Shown: positions 49,401 through 58,194 of the stretch, piece by piece
How the letters are laid out: every line of letters begins with the position of its first letter
Position numbering within the stretch: the first letter of the stretch is position 1
Assembly (NCBI RefSeq): GCF_027922005.1
Contig: NZ_BSEV01000001.1
Location: 273,638-337,637 of the forward strand
Source: Streptosporangium carneum
GTDB taxonomy: Bacteria; Actinomycetota; Actinomycetes; Streptosporangiales; Streptosporangiaceae
Reading direction: 5' to 3'
DNA length: 64,000 bases
Notes under the pieces: generated by a model
What the model saw: only the letters and a program-made list of their open reading frames with translations
Databases searched by the model: none
What the model was told of the DNA's origin: nothing
Program-made: the position numbers and the translations under genes

Positions 49401-50711
49401 GTGCCACCTACCTCCACCACGGCTCGCGACCACGACAGACAGATCCTCCGCCTGGCGGTCCCGGCCTTCGGGGCTCTGGTGGCCGAACCCCTGTTCCTGC
49501 TGACGGACACCGTCGTCGTCAGCCGCCTGCCCGCGCCCGCGCTGGGCGCGGTGGGAGTGGCCAGCACGGTGCTGGGCGTGCTGGTGTCCCTGTGCGTCTT
49601 CCTCGCCTACGGCACGACGGCGGCGGTGGCCCGGCAGATCGGCGCGGGCAACACCCGGCAGGCCCTCCGGCAGGGAGTCGACGGTCTCTGGCTGGCCGCG
49701 GGAGTCGGACTGGCGATCATCGTGGTGGTGTGGCCGCTCGCCTCACCGATCGTCGGACTGGTCGGCGCGGAGGGCGAACTCGCCCGCCAGGCGGTGACCT
49801 ACCTGAGGATCAGCCTCCTGGGCGTGCCCGCCATGCTGCTGGTGCTCGCCGGGACCGGAGTGCTGCGGGGCATGCAGGACACCACCACCCCGTTGCTGGT
49901 CTCCGTCGGCTCGTTCGCGCTCAACGCGGCGCTCAACGTCACCTTCGTCCTGGGGCTGGGCTGGGGCGTCGCGGGCTCGGCCTGGGGCACGGTCCTGGCC
50001 CAGTCGCTGGCCGCCGCGGTCTACCTGACCCTGATGTTCGGACGGCACAGGGCGCCGATCAGGCCCGACCTGGCGGGCATCAGAGCCGCGGGATCCGCAG
50101 GAGTCGCCCTGATCATCCGTACGGCCTGCCTCCAGGTGGTGCTGGCCGTCGCCGCCACGATGGCGACCCGTATGGGCGAGGAACAGATCGAGGCGCACAC
50201 GATCGCCATCAGGATCTGGACGCTGCTGGCCTTCGCCCTGGACGCGATCGCCATCGCCGGGCAGGCCATCACGGGGCGCGCCCTGGGCGCCGGCGACACG
50301 GCCGGAACCCGCCAGGCGACCCGGAGGATGGTCGGGTGGGGGATCGGCTCCGGCGTGGTGCTCGGGCTCCTGGTGGTCCTGGCCAGGCCGTTCGTGCCCG
50401 GCATGTTCGACGCGGGCCCCGAGGTCGCGGGGCCGCTGTCCGACCTGCTGTGGTTGATAGCGGTCCTGCAGCCGGTCGCCGGGGTGGTCTTCGTCCTCGA
50501 CGGGGTGCTCATCGGCGCGGGCGACCAGCGTTATCTCGCCCTGGCCGGGCTGTGGACGACCCTGGCGTACCTTCCCGCCGTGCTCGCGGTGGCCCTTCTC
50601 GGCGGCGGCCTGCCGGCCCTGTGGCTGGCGCTGGGACTGTGGATGGCGGCCAGGTTGATCACCCTCGGTTGGCGGGCGCGCGGCACCGCGTGGCTGGTGA
50701 TCGGTGTGTGA
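49401..50711 (+). CDS. MATE-family efflux transporter (DinF-like)
   Basis: 436 aa with 12 hydrophobic segments. It begins RQILRLAVPAFGALVAEPLF, followed by LTDTVVVSRLPAPALGAVGV (MatE signature), a second MatE half starting near residue 235 (AHTIAIRIWTLLAFALDAIA) and GQAITGRALGAGDTAGTRQA. Na+/H+-driven drug or organic cation export is the family role. GTG 49401 has only a poorly spaced GGAG. Divergent from dnaB across the DnaA-box cluster. Confidence 0.92.
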   Translation: MPPTSTTARDHDRQILRLAVPAFGALVAEPLFLLTDTVVVSRLPAPALGAVGVASTVLGVLVSLCVFLAYGTTAAVARQIGAGNTRQALRQGVDGLWLAAGVGLAIIVVVWPLASPIVGLVGAEGELARQAVTYLRISLLGVPAMLLVLAGTGVLRGMQDTTTPLLVSVGSFALNAALNVTFVLGLGWGVAGSAWGTVLAQSLAAAVYLTLMFGRHRAPIRPDLAGIRAAGSAGVALIIRTACLQVVLAVAATMATRMGEEQIEAHTIAIRIWTLLAFALDAIAIAGQAITGRALGAGDTAGTRQATRRMVGWGIGSGVVLGLLVVLARPFVPGMFDAGPEVAGPLSDLLWLIAVLQPVAGVVFVLDGVLIGAGDQRYLALAGLWTTLAYLPAVLAVALLGGGLPALWLALGLWMAARLITLGWRARGTAWLVIGV

Positions 50712-50822
50712 TCTGGAGGTGTCCACCACGTAACCAGCAGGCTCTTGTACCGCGGAACCCCCTGCGGCACTGTGAACAGTCCGGCAATACGGTTGTCCCA
50801 CCCACCATGATTGGGTCGCGTC

Positions 50823-52358
50823 GTGCCCGAAGGTCACCCCTCGTCGATCATCCGCCGTCTCCCTCCGAGCGAAGCGACAAACCGTTGGACCGGCGGCGCG
50901 CGTCACGGCCTGCCCAAGGCCTACCGTCCGGCTGATCTCGTCGTCATGGGTGTCGGCGTCATGATCGGCGCGGGCATCTTCAGCCTCGCCGGACGCCAGG
51001 CGGCCACCATGGCGGGCCCCGGAGTCGTCCTCTCATTCATGATCGCCGGTATCACCAGCCTGCTCGTCGCCTTCTGCTTCGCGGAGCTGTCCTCGGCCCT
51101 GCCGAGTTCGGGCAGCGCCTACACCTTCGCCTACGTCATCTTCGGCGAGGTCTGGGCCTGGGCCGTCGGCTGGGCTCTGGTGATGGAGCTGCTGCTGGCC
51201 AGCGCGGTGGTGTCCCGCGTCTGGTCTCTGTACGCCTCGCAACTGCTCACCGACCTCGGTGTGCGCCTCCCCGCGCCACTCGCCGCGATCACCGGCCAGG
51301 CCGAGGGGTTCGACCTGTTCACGCTGTTCATCCTGGTGATCCTGACCGCCGTGGTGACGCTGGGCGCCCGGATCGGGCTGCGTGCCCTGCGGATCATCGT
51401 GGTCGCCAAGCTGCTGGCCATCGGTGCGGTCATCGTGGTCGGCGCCATGCACTTCGACCAGCGCAACCTGTCGGCCATCCCGGTGCCCGCCACTCCCGCC
51501 GAGTCCACCGCCGGCACCCTGGACTCCCCCCTGCTGGGCATCCTCTTCGGCCAGACGGGGGCGTTCGGCTGGTTCGGCATCTTCGCCGCCTCGGCGGTCA
51601 TCACCTTCGCCTACATCGGCTTCGACGTCGTGGCCACCGCGGCCGAGGAGTCGGAGGACGCCTCGGGGTCGGTGCCGAAGGGCATCATCCGCAGCCTGGT
51701 CGTCACCACGGTCATCTACATAGCGGTGGCGCTGGTGATGGTCGGGATGACCTCCTACGAGAAGATCAACAGTGAAGCGCCGCTCGCCAACGCCTTCCGC
51801 GAGGCGGGCGAGGGCTTCATGGTGCACATCATCAACCTCGGCGCCGTCCTCGGGCTCACGACGGTCGTCCTGGTGCTGCTCGTCGGCCTGACCCGCGTCA
51901 TGTTCTCCATGGCCAGGGACGGGCTGGTCCCGAGTCGCCTCGCCAGGATCAACAAGAGATACCGCAGCCCGACCAGGGTCACCCTGCTCATCGGCGTCCT
52001 GGCGATCCTGCTCGCCGAGTTCGTGCCGGTGCTCACCCTCGAACCGCTGGTGGTGATCGGCACCCTGTTCGTGTTCGTCTCCGTGGCGGCGGGCGTCCTC
52101 AGGATGCGGCAGACGATGCCCGACCTGCCCAGGGGTTTCCGCGTCCCGCTCTCCCCGGTCGTGCCGATCGCCTCGATCGTCGCCTGCCTGTGGCTCCTGG
52201 TGAACCTCCAGGTCGTCACCTGGCTGTACTTCATCGCCTGGATGGCCCTGGGCGTCCTGGTCTACCTGCTGTACGGCAGACGCAACAGCGCGCTCGCGGC
52301 GGGAGAGCAACCGGTGGACCCCCTCGCCCCCGGCCTCCGCGGACGCCACAGACGCTGA
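50823..52358 (+). CDS. APC-superfamily cationic amino acid permease
   Basis: 511 aa if GTG 50823 is used (a TTG at 50811 adds four residues; neither has a good ribosome site). About 12-14 membrane helices; the APC signature VVMGVGVMIGAGIFSLAG is near residue 40, and TFAYIGFDVVATAAEESEDA in the middle with conserved Glu residues. The length and 14-TM layout (CAT/YfnA group) point to an amino acid transporter. C-terminal tail is basic. A terminator separates it from the convergent ABC genes. Confidence 0.9.
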   Translation: MPEGHPSSIIRRLPPSEATNRWTGGARHGLPKAYRPADLVVMGVGVMIGAGIFSLAGRQAATMAGPGVVLSFMIAGITSLLVAFCFAELSSALPSSGSAYTFAYVIFGEVWAWAVGWALVMELLLASAVVSRVWSLYASQLLTDLGVRLPAPLAAITGQAEGFDLFTLFILVILTAVVTLGARIGLRALRIIVVAKLLAIGAVIVVGAMHFDQRNLSAIPVPATPAESTAGTLDSPLLGILFGQTGAFGWFGIFAASAVITFAYIGFDVVATAAEESEDASGSVPKGIIRSLVVTTVIYIAVALVMVGMTSYEKINSEAPLANAFREAGEGFMVHIINLGAVLGLTTVVLVLLVGLTRVMFSMARDGLVPSRLARINKRYRSPTRVTLLIGVLAILLAEFVPVLTLEPLVVIGTLFVFVSVAAGVLRMRQTMPDLPRGFRVPLSPVVPIASIVACLWLLVNLQVVTWLYFIAWMALGVLVYLLYGRRNSALAAGEQPVDPLAPGLRGRHRR

Positions 52359-52388
52359 GCCCGCGCCCTCGCCCCGGTGAAGGCGCGG

Positions 52389-52425
52389 GGCCGGGCGGCG
52401 CGCGACCCGGTGGGGGCGCCCGGCC
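52389..52425. terminator. Terminator between convergent APC permease and ABC ATPase genes
   Basis: GGCCGGGCG (52389-52397) pairs with CGCCCGGCC (52417-52425), closing a GC-rich loop. Confidence 0.65.
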
Positions 52426-52431
52426 GCCGGA

Positions 52432-53175
52432 TCAGATTCGCCGGGCGTCGAGGACGCTGCGCAGGAACTCCCGGGTTCGGGGCTGCCGGGGGTCGGTGAA
52501 GACCTGTTCGGGCGTTCCGCGCTCGAGGAGCACGCCGTCGTCGAGGAAGCAGACGGTGTCCGCGATCTCCCGGCAGAAGCCCATCTCGTGGGTGGTCAGG
52601 ATCATCGTCATCCCCCCCTCCTTGAGCTCCCTGATGACGCTGAGCACCTCCGTGACCAGCGCGGGGTCCAGTGCCGAGGTCACCTCGTCCAGCAGCATCA
52701 GACGGGGACGGGTGGCCATGGCCCGGATGATGGCGGCGCGCTGCTGCTGGCCGCCGGAGAGCCGGTCGGGGTAGGAGGCCGCCTTGTCGGCCAGACCGAA
52801 CCGTTCCAGCAGCTCACGGGCCTGGTGTTCGGCCTGCTCCCTGCCGACCTTGTGCACCTTGCGCGGGGCCAGCGTGATGTTGTCGAGCACGGTCATGTGC
52901 GGGAAGAGGTTGAACGCCTGGAACACGATGCCCATGCGCTTGCGCACGTCGTCGGCGTCGACGCGGACGTCGGTGATCTCCTTGCCATCGAGGTGGATCG
53001 TGCCGTCGTCCACGGTCTCCAGCAGGTTCACGCAGCGCAGCAGTGTGGACTTGCCCGATCCCGAGGCGCCGATCAGGCAGACCACCTCGTGCGCCTCGAC
53101 GGACAGGTCGATGCCGCGCAGCACGCTGTGACCGTGGTAGTTCTTCCAGACGCCCTCGATGGTCAGCAGGCTCAT
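52432..53175 (-). CDS. Polar amino acid ABC transporter ATP-binding protein
   Basis: 247 aa. Walker A GASGSGKST (36-44), Q-loop FQAFNLFPHMTVLDN, signature LSGGQQQRAAI, Walker B LMLLDEVTSALDP and the H-loop TTHEMGF. Matches GlnQ/HisP-type ATPases of the PAAT family. AGGAGAG lies 3 nt before the ATG. Third gene of a binding protein-permease-ATPase set (minus strand), separated from the permease by 199 nt that contain 18-bp repeats. Confidence 0.94.
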   Translation of the reverse strand: MSLLTIEGVWKNYHGHSVLRGIDLSVEAHEVVCLIGASGSGKSTLLRCVNLLETVDDGTIHLDGKEITDVRVDADDVRKRMGIVFQAFNLFPHMTVLDNITLAPRKVHKVGREQAEHQARELLERFGLADKAASYPDRLSGGQQQRAAIIRAMATRPRLMLLDEVTSALDPALVTEVLSVIRELKEGGMTMILTTHEMGFCREIADTVCFLDDGVLLERGTPEQVFTDPRQPRTREFLRSVLDARRI

Positions 53176-53236
53176 GCGCTCTCCTCATCCGTCGGCCCGC
53201 CCGCCGACCTCCTTCTCGACCCGCCCGTCGGCGCGC

Positions 53237-53308
53237 CGTGCCCGTGAAGACCGCCGTGCCCATGAAGACCGCCGTGCCCATGAAGACCACCGTGCCCACG
53301 AGGGTCAC
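53237..53308. repeat. 18-bp tandem repeats between permease and ATPase genes
   Basis: Four units (53237, 53255, 53273, 53291) of CGTGCCCATGAAGACCGC type; units 2 and 3 differ at one base, and a fifth diverged partial unit follows to 53326. They lie inside the transporter transcription unit. Confidence 0.92.
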
Positions 53309-53374
53309 CGTGCCCGCCGTACAGGTCGGACCTGTCGGAGCCGCCGCGACCGGCGGCCCGCCCGCTGCGGTCCC

Positions 53375-54448
53375 TCACTGGCCCCGCCGCTGCTGTGACC
53401 TGGCCGCCAGGTAGTCGGTGAAACGAGCCAGAGGGATGGTGAGCAGGATGAACAGCAGCGCCCCCACCAGGTAGGGCGTGTAGTTGAACGTGCTCGCGGC
53501 GTGGATCTGCGCCTGGCGGAGCGCCTCGAGCGGGCCGATCGTGGCGACCAGGGCGGTGTCCTTCTGCAGTGAGACGAAGTCGTTGAGCAGCGGCGGCGCC
53601 ACCCGTCGCACGGCCTGCGGCAGCACCACGTGGCGCATGGTCATGCCGTGGCTCAGCCCGAGGGACCTGGCGGCGGCCCGCTGGCTCGGGTGGACCGAGT
53701 CGATTCCCGCCCTGAAGACCTCCGCCACGTACGCCCCGTAGGACAGGGTGAGCGCGATGACGCCCAGTGTCACCAGATCCGTCGGCACGCCCTGCAGGTC
53801 GAGCGCCGGCAGACCGAAACCGACGAGATAGATGACCAGGATGGTCGGCACACCGCGGAAGACGTCGGTGTAGGCGACCGCGAGGGCGCGCAGCGGGAAG
53901 AACACCGGCGCCCTGAGGTTGCGCACCAACGCGACCAGCAGGCCCACGACGAGGACCAGCGGCTCGGCGATCAGGAAGATCTTGACGTTGAGCAGGAACC
54001 CGTCCAGCACGTCGGGCAGCGCCTTGACGAACTGCTCGGGGTTGAAGAACGTCTCCCGGACCCTGGGCCAGCCGGGAGAGCCGGCCACACCCCAGACGAG
54101 CAGGACGATCACCAGGAGCGTCGAGACGGTCGCGACCGAGCCCGACCTGATCGACCGCCGCCTGCGCAGACGCTCCCGCTCCAGCTGCCGGGCGCTCTTC
54201 ACCCAGCCGGGCGCGCCAGACGCGCCCGGGACGTCGGAGAGACCAGGCGTGCCTGCCGTGTCCGGGGCGCCGGACGCGGCGGTCTTCCGGTCACCGCCGT
54301 CCAACGAACACCTGCCCGCCGAATGCCCGGATCCCGCACCGGGAGTCCTCCCGCCCCGTGGAACGCCACACCGTCCGGCGGACGCGCGCCGAGACCACCG
54401 CGCCGGAGCTCTCCCGCCCCACGACACAGCGCGCGGTACGGCCGACAC
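53375..54448 (-). CDS. Polar amino acid ABC transporter permease
   Basis: 357 aa to GTG 54448, but the first 80 residues are Gly/Ala/Pro/Arg-rich and may not be translated; GTG 54202 (starting VKSARQLERER) would give 275 aa, nearer the family norm. Core: membrane helices from SVATVSTLLVIVLLVWGVAG onward, FRGVPTILVIYLVGFGLPAL, and the EAA loop RAAARSLGLSHGMTMRHVVL. The single permease would work as a homodimer. Operon with the lipoprotein (upstream) and ATPase (downstream). Confidence 0.88.
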   Translation of the reverse strand: MSAVPRAVSWGGRAPARWSRRASAGRCGVPRGGRTPGAGSGHSAGRCSLDGGDRKTAASGAPDTAGTPGLSDVPGASGAPGWVKSARQLERERLRRRRSIRSGSVATVSTLLVIVLLVWGVAGSPGWPRVRETFFNPEQFVKALPDVLDGFLLNVKIFLIAEPLVLVVGLLVALVRNLRAPVFFPLRALAVAYTDVFRGVPTILVIYLVGFGLPALDLQGVPTDLVTLGVIALTLSYGAYVAEVFRAGIDSVHPSQRAAARSLGLSHGMTMRHVVLPQAVRRVAPPLLNDFVSLQKDTALVATIGPLEALRQAQIHAASTFNYTPYLVGALLFILLTIPLARFTDYLAARSQQRRGQ

Positions 54449-54505
54449 GTGTCAGCACCGTCCCGCGCGGCGAGTCCGCGTCACCGCGTGAATGTCTCGC
54501 TGTCA

Positions 54506-55381
54506 CTACTTCAGCTCCGGCGCGCCCGCGGCGGAACCGAGCCACTCAGACTCGATCTTGGCCAGTTCGCCGGAGGCGGTGAGCTTATCGATCGCCTCGT
54601 TCACGCAGCTCACCAGCGGACTGCCCTTCTCGAAGACCGCGCCGAAGACCTCCGGCGTGCCCGAGGCGGTGCCGAACTGGCCGACCAGCTTGGAGTTCTC
54701 GACCTGGGCCGCGGTGACGTAGAACGCGGTCGGCAGGTCCACCACCACGGCGTCGACCTGCTTGTTCTTCAGCGCGTTCACCACGTCGATCTGCTCGTTG
54801 TAGACGTTGGGCTCCGCGGAGGGCTGGATGACGTCCTTGACCGCCTGCAGGGAGGTGGTCCCGACCTGCACACCGATCTTGGCGTTCTTCAGGCCCGCCA
54901 GGTCCGTGGCGGAGGCGGTCTTCGAGCCGTCCAGCGCGACCACGGCCTGCTTGACCGTGTAGTAGCCCTTGCTGAAGTCGACGACCTTGGCCCGGTCCGG
55001 GGTGACGGAGACCTGGTTGACGTCGAAGTCGAACTGCTTGGGGCCGGGGGCGAACGCGGAGTCGAACTTCACCGTCGACCAGGCGACCTCGCCGTCCTGG
55101 AAGCCGAGCTGCTTGGCGATCGCGTGGGCGACGGCACCCTCGAAGCCCTTGCCGTTCGCCGGGTCGTCGTCCTTGAACCACGGTTCGTAGGCGGGCTTGT
55201 CCGTGCCGATGGTCAGCTTGCCCGCCGTCTTCAGCGCGAGCTTGTCCTTCGCGCACGAGGCGGGCGCGGAGGAGGCGTCCGAGGAGGCGCCTGCCCGGGT
55301 CGTCGAGTCCGAAGCCGGCGCACAGGCAACGGCGGTCGCCGCGAGGGCACCGAGCGCGAGCAGCACCGAGGGACGGGGCAT
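54506..55381 (-). CDS. Amino-acid-binding lipoprotein (SBP family 3)
   Basis: 291 aa. Lipobox: ALGALAATAVAC with Cys20. After a Ser/Ala linker the binding protein fold begins GKLTIGTDKPAYEPWF, with VSVTPDRAKVVDFSKGYYTV and LKNAKIGVQVGTTS, typical of SBP_bac_3 proteins for glutamine/glutamate or other polar amino acids. A second Cys pair (ASCAKDK, VSCVNEA) may form a disulfide. First gene of the transporter operon. Confidence 0.93.
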   Translation of the reverse strand: MPRPSVLLALGALAATAVACAPASDSTTRAGASSDASSAPASCAKDKLALKTAGKLTIGTDKPAYEPWFKDDDPANGKGFEGAVAHAIAKQLGFQDGEVAWSTVKFDSAFAPGPKQFDFDVNQVSVTPDRAKVVDFSKGYYTVKQAVVALDGSKTASATDLAGLKNAKIGVQVGTTSLQAVKDVIQPSAEPNVYNEQIDVVNALKNKQVDAVVVDLPTAFYVTAAQVENSKLVGQFGTASGTPEVFGAVFEKGSPLVSCVNEAIDKLTASGELAKIESEWLGSAAGAPELK

Positions 55382-55500
55382 GACAAACCTCCAGGGAGAA
55401 GCGATGACCTCCGAATTGTATGTATCGGCGGTGACTGGGAGTAAAGCGGCTTCCCCGGGGGGAAATTCGGGGTTTCAGATGACCCTGTGGGCTGACACGG

Positions 55501-55536
55501 ACAGGGCCCCCTTCCCGCGCGGGAAGGGGGCCCTGT
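55501..55536 (-). terminator. Terminator of the rpsF-ssb-rpsR-rplI operon
   Basis: A perfect 36-nt palindrome: ACAGGGCCCCCTTCCCGC and its complement. It lies 34 nt past the rplI stop. Confidence 0.85.
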
Positions 55537-55569
55537 CTGAAACGATCTCAAGCGATCTCAAACGACCGC

Positions 55570-56016
55570 TCAGGCCGCGACGACCTCGATGTCGAGGGCG
55601 GCGGAGACCTCCGGGTGCAGCTTGACGCTGACCCGGTGGGAGCCGAGGCTCTTGATCGCGGAGGCGATCTCGATGCGACGACGGTCGAGCACGGGACCGC
55701 CCGCGGCCTTGACGGCCTCGGCGACGTCACCCGTGGTGATGGAGCCGAAGAGACGGCCGGAGTCGCCCGCCTTGGTCTTCAGGACCACCTTGAGCGACTT
55801 GAGCTGGCCCGCGACCTCCTGGGCGGTGCCCAGGTCGCGGATCTCGCGCGCGTCGCGCGCCTTCTTGATCGAGGCGATCTGCTTCTCGCCGCCGCGCGTC
55901 CACACGATCGCGAACCCACGGGGGAGCAGGTAGTTGCGGCCGTAGCCGTCCTTGACCTCGACGATGTCGCCGGGGGCGCCGAGGCCGGTGACCTCACTGG
56001 TGAGAATGAGCTTCAT
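55570..56016 (-). CDS. rplI: 50S ribosomal protein L9
   Basis: 148 aa. N-terminal rRNA-binding domain ([20 protein letters not shown] with [14 protein letters not shown]), long connecting helix with [13 protein letters not shown], and C-terminal domain ([32 protein letters not shown]). Last gene of the operon; 13 nt after rpsR. Confidence 0.97.
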   Translation of the reverse strand: MKLILTSEVTGLGAPGDIVEVKDGYGRNYLLPRGFAIVWTRGGEKQIASIKKARDAREIRDLGTAQEVAGQLKSLKVVLKTKAGDSGRLFGSITTGDVAEAVKAAGGPVLDRRRIEIASAIKSLGSHRVSVKLHPEVSAALDIEVVAA

Positions 56017-56029
56017 CTGTCCGACCTCC

Positions 56030-56266
56030 TTAGCGCGCGGTGCTCATGTACGGCAGGAGCGCCATCTCACGAGCGTTCTTGATAGCGGTCGCCACGTCAC
56101 GCTGGTGCTGGGTGCAGTTGCCCGTCACCCGGCGGGCACGGATCTTGCCGCGGTCGGAGATGAACTTCCGAAGCAGCGCCGTGTCCTTGTAGTCGACGTA
56201 GGAGATCTTGTCATGGCAGAACAGGCAAACCTTCTTCTTGGGCTTGCGCAGTGCCGGCTTGGCCAT
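56030..56266 (-). CDS. rpsR: 30S ribosomal protein S18 (zinc-binding form)
   Basis: 78 aa. [20 protein letters not shown] has the CxxC of the zinc-containing C+ form; third Cys in [16 protein letters not shown]18 binds S6 in the platform of the 30S subunit. Actinobacteria often carry a second, zinc-free S18 elsewhere, controlled by Zur; this is the standard one. Confidence 0.96.
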   Translation of the reverse strand: MAKPALRKPKKKVCLFCHDKISYVDYKDTALLRKFISDRGKIRARRVTGNCTQHQRDVATAIKNAREMALLPYMSTAR

Positions 56267-56376
56267 CGTGGTGCTCCTTTCAGAGCCCCGCCGTGAGGCG
56301 GGAATGGTCGCTGCGGATATGGACTGGTTTTCTCAGGCGCGGTCCGGGCCGTCCCGGAGGACGGCCGTCCTGAGAC

Positions 56377-56973
56377 CTAGAAGGGCGGTTCGTCGCTGAA
56401 GTCGCCGCCGCCGCCGAAGTTGTTGCCGCCGCCGTAGTTGCCACCCGGCTGCTGACCGCCGCCGTAGTTGCCGCCCGACTGCTGGCCGCCGTAGTTGCCG
56501 CCGCCGCCGAAGTTGCCGCCGCCCTGAGGCGCGGCCGGCGCGGCGGATGCCCACGGGTCGTTGGCGGGACCGCCGCCGAAGCCGCCGCCACCGCCACCGC
56601 CCTGACGGGCGGTCTTGTTGACCTTGGCTGTGGCGTTCTTCAAGGAGGGGCCGACCTCGTCGACCTCGACCTCGTAGACCGTGCGCTTCTCGCCTTCCTT
56701 GGTCTCGTAGGACCGCTGGCGCAGCCGTCCCTGAACGATGACCCGCATGCCGCGCTGCAGGCTCTCGGCGACGTTCTCCGCCGCCTGCCGCCACACGTTG
56801 CAGGTCAGGAACAGGCCTTCGCCGTCCTTCCACTCGTTGGTCTGCTTGTCCAGGAACCTCGGAGTGGACGCGATGCGGAACCGGGCCACGGCTTGCCCCG
56901 TAGGGGTGAAACGCAGCTCGGGGTCGTCGACGAGATTGCCGACGATGGTGATCGTGGTGTCGCCTGCTGCCAT
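56377..56973 (-). CDS. ssb: Single-stranded DNA-binding protein
   Basis: 198 aa from ATG 56973. OB fold: [60 protein letters not shown]. The linker is a long Gly/Asn/Gln-rich repeat (GGGNYGG type) ending in the acidic protein-interaction tip DFSDEPPF. The essential ssb lies in the ribosomal operon, with rpsF upstream, as in most bacteria. Confidence 0.97.
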   Translation of the reverse strand: MAAGDTTITIVGNLVDDPELRFTPTGQAVARFRIASTPRFLDKQTNEWKDGEGLFLTCNVWRQAAENVAESLQRGMRVIVQGRLRQRSYETKEGEKRTVYEVEVDEVGPSLKNATAKVNKTARQGGGGGGGFGGGPANDPWASAAPAAPQGGGNFGGGGNYGGQQSGGNYGGGQQPGGNYGGGNNFGGGGDFSDEPPF

Positions 56974-57049
56974 GGCTAGCGCTGCCCTTCCTGCGGCCTT
57001 CGCGGTATATCGGCTCAGAGTACGGCTGCCGTCCGACAAAAGTCGGGGG

Positions 57050-57340
57050 TTAGTGCACGTCCGGACGCAGGACCTTGGTGCGGAGGATGCCCTCGTTGAG
57101 GTTCATCTGCCGGTCGAGCTCCTTGACCGTCGCGGGCTCGGCGGTCAGGTCGATCACGGCGTAGATGCCCTCGGGCTTCTTGGCGATGTCGTAGGACAGC
57201 CGACGACGACCCCACACGTCGACCTTCTCCACGGTGCCGCCGTCATTGCGGACGACCGTGAGGAACTGGTCGAGGGAAGGGGCCACCGTGCGCTCATCGA
57301 GCGAAGGGTCGAGGATGACCATCACTTCGTAACGACGCAT
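57050..57340 (-). CDS. rpsF: 30S ribosomal protein S6
   Basis: 96 aa from ATG 57340. [40 protein letters not shown] and [15 protein letters not shown] are the S6 core. GGAGG lies 7-8 nt before. First gene of the operon; divergent from a small membrane protein. Confidence 0.97.
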   Translation of the reverse strand: MRRYEVMVILDPSLDERTVAPSLDQFLTVVRNDGGTVEKVDVWGRRRLSYDIAKKPEGIYAVIDLTAEPATVKELDRQMNLNEGILRTKVLRPDVH

Positions 57341-57560
57341 GCTGGCTTCCAACCTCCTCTGGACTTTTGCGGTCACGACACCGTGCCGTGACAGGAGGAC
57401 GCTGACGTCTTCGCCGCGGACGCCCATTTCGGCGGCCGTGGCGGAGGGTGGGCGATGACACACCCATACAACGCAGCCGTGCCAGCCTACCAGGGCGTCA
57501 AGGGTTGGGCCGTCACAACGCAGGGCAGTCATCTAGCAGAGGAAAGGGGAGGTGAAAACC

Positions 57561-57869
57561 ATGCCGGACGCTTCTCGTCCCCTCGGGAACCTGATCTTCC
57601 GCACGCTGAACACCGACGGCCGGCGTCACCCGCTGCAGAACGTCCTGAGCGTCGTCACCATCGCCTGCGGGCTGATCGCCTTCGTCGCGGGGCTGTTCCC
57701 CGCCGCGCACGCGATCGCCGCGTGGCTCGGGGTGCTGGGATTCGTCGGAGGCCTCTACTCGCAGTACGTCTCGGCGACCACCCCGGAGCGTGCGCTGAAC
57801 ATCGTCGGCATCGTGGCGTCCTTCGTCGGCGTGGCCTTCGGCATCTACCACGGCGGTTTCTTCCCGTAG
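57561..57869 (+). CDS. Small membrane protein, three helices, unknown function
   Basis: 102 aa from ATG 57561 (GGGGAGG 8 nt before). Helices about 30-48 (VLSVVTIACGLIAFVAGLF), 53-68 (AIAAWLGVLGFVGGLY) and 80-98 (ALNIVGIVASFVGVAFGIY). The N-terminus is cytoplasmic, basic. It is divergent from rpsF. I do not recognise a family. It is convergent with another small membrane gene across one hairpin. Confidence 0.75.
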   Translation: MPDASRPLGNLIFRTLNTDGRRHPLQNVLSVVTIACGLIAFVAGLFPAAHAIAAWLGVLGFVGGLYSQYVSATTPERALNIVGIVASFVGVAFGIYHGGFFP

Positions 57870-57889
57870 AGTCCCGAACGGCCCGATCC

Positions 57890-57910
57890 CGCGACGCCGC
57901 AGGCGTCGCG
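57890..57910. terminator. Bidirectional terminator between two small membrane-protein genes
   Basis: Perfect 9-bp stem CGCGACGCC / GGCGTCGCG with a GCA loop. Confidence 0.75.
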
Positions 57911-57916
57911 AGGGGT

Positions 57917-58096
57917 TCAGCCCAGGTGCAGGTCGACGCCGAGCAGGACGAGGAACCACAGGAAGACGGCCAGCAGCGCCTCCGCGACGTCCTTCAGCAG
58001 CGCCGGGGTGATGTAGTGGTGGATCCAGGCCACGTAGAGGCCGACCAGGATGTAGATCAGACCGATCAGGCTCATCCCTCTGCGGTAGCGGGCCAC
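57917..58096 (-). CDS. Small membrane protein, 59 aa
   Basis: From GTG 58096 (GAGGAG 5 nt before) the product reads [20 protein letters not shown], then [14 protein letters not shown], then a second helix [19 protein letters not shown]. Two membrane segments, with a His-His-Tyr turn between them and a basic N-terminus (inside). ATG 58075 is an internal alternative with a poorly placed ribosome site. It is not a known family to me; good coding signal and ribosome site support it. Divergent from the AP-endonuclease-like gene. Confidence 0.7.
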   Translation of the reverse strand: MARYRRGMSLIGLIYILVGLYVAWIHHYITPALLKDVAEALLAVFLWFLVLLGVDLHLG

Positions 58097-58181
58097 TTCG
58101 ACTCCTCGGGGGGTTCGGCCCGCCTGGAGCGGGCGTCGGGGCGCGCCGTGCGACTGCCCTCGTACGGCGCGTCGAAACGGC

Positions 58182-58194
58182 TACGCTCGAACAC
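58182..58194 (+). promoter_or_regulatory. Leaderless -10 of the AP-endonuclease-like gene
   Basis: TACGCT at 58182-58187 followed by 7 nt to ATG 58195. No Shine-Dalgarno sequence; no clear -35. Confidence 0.4.
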
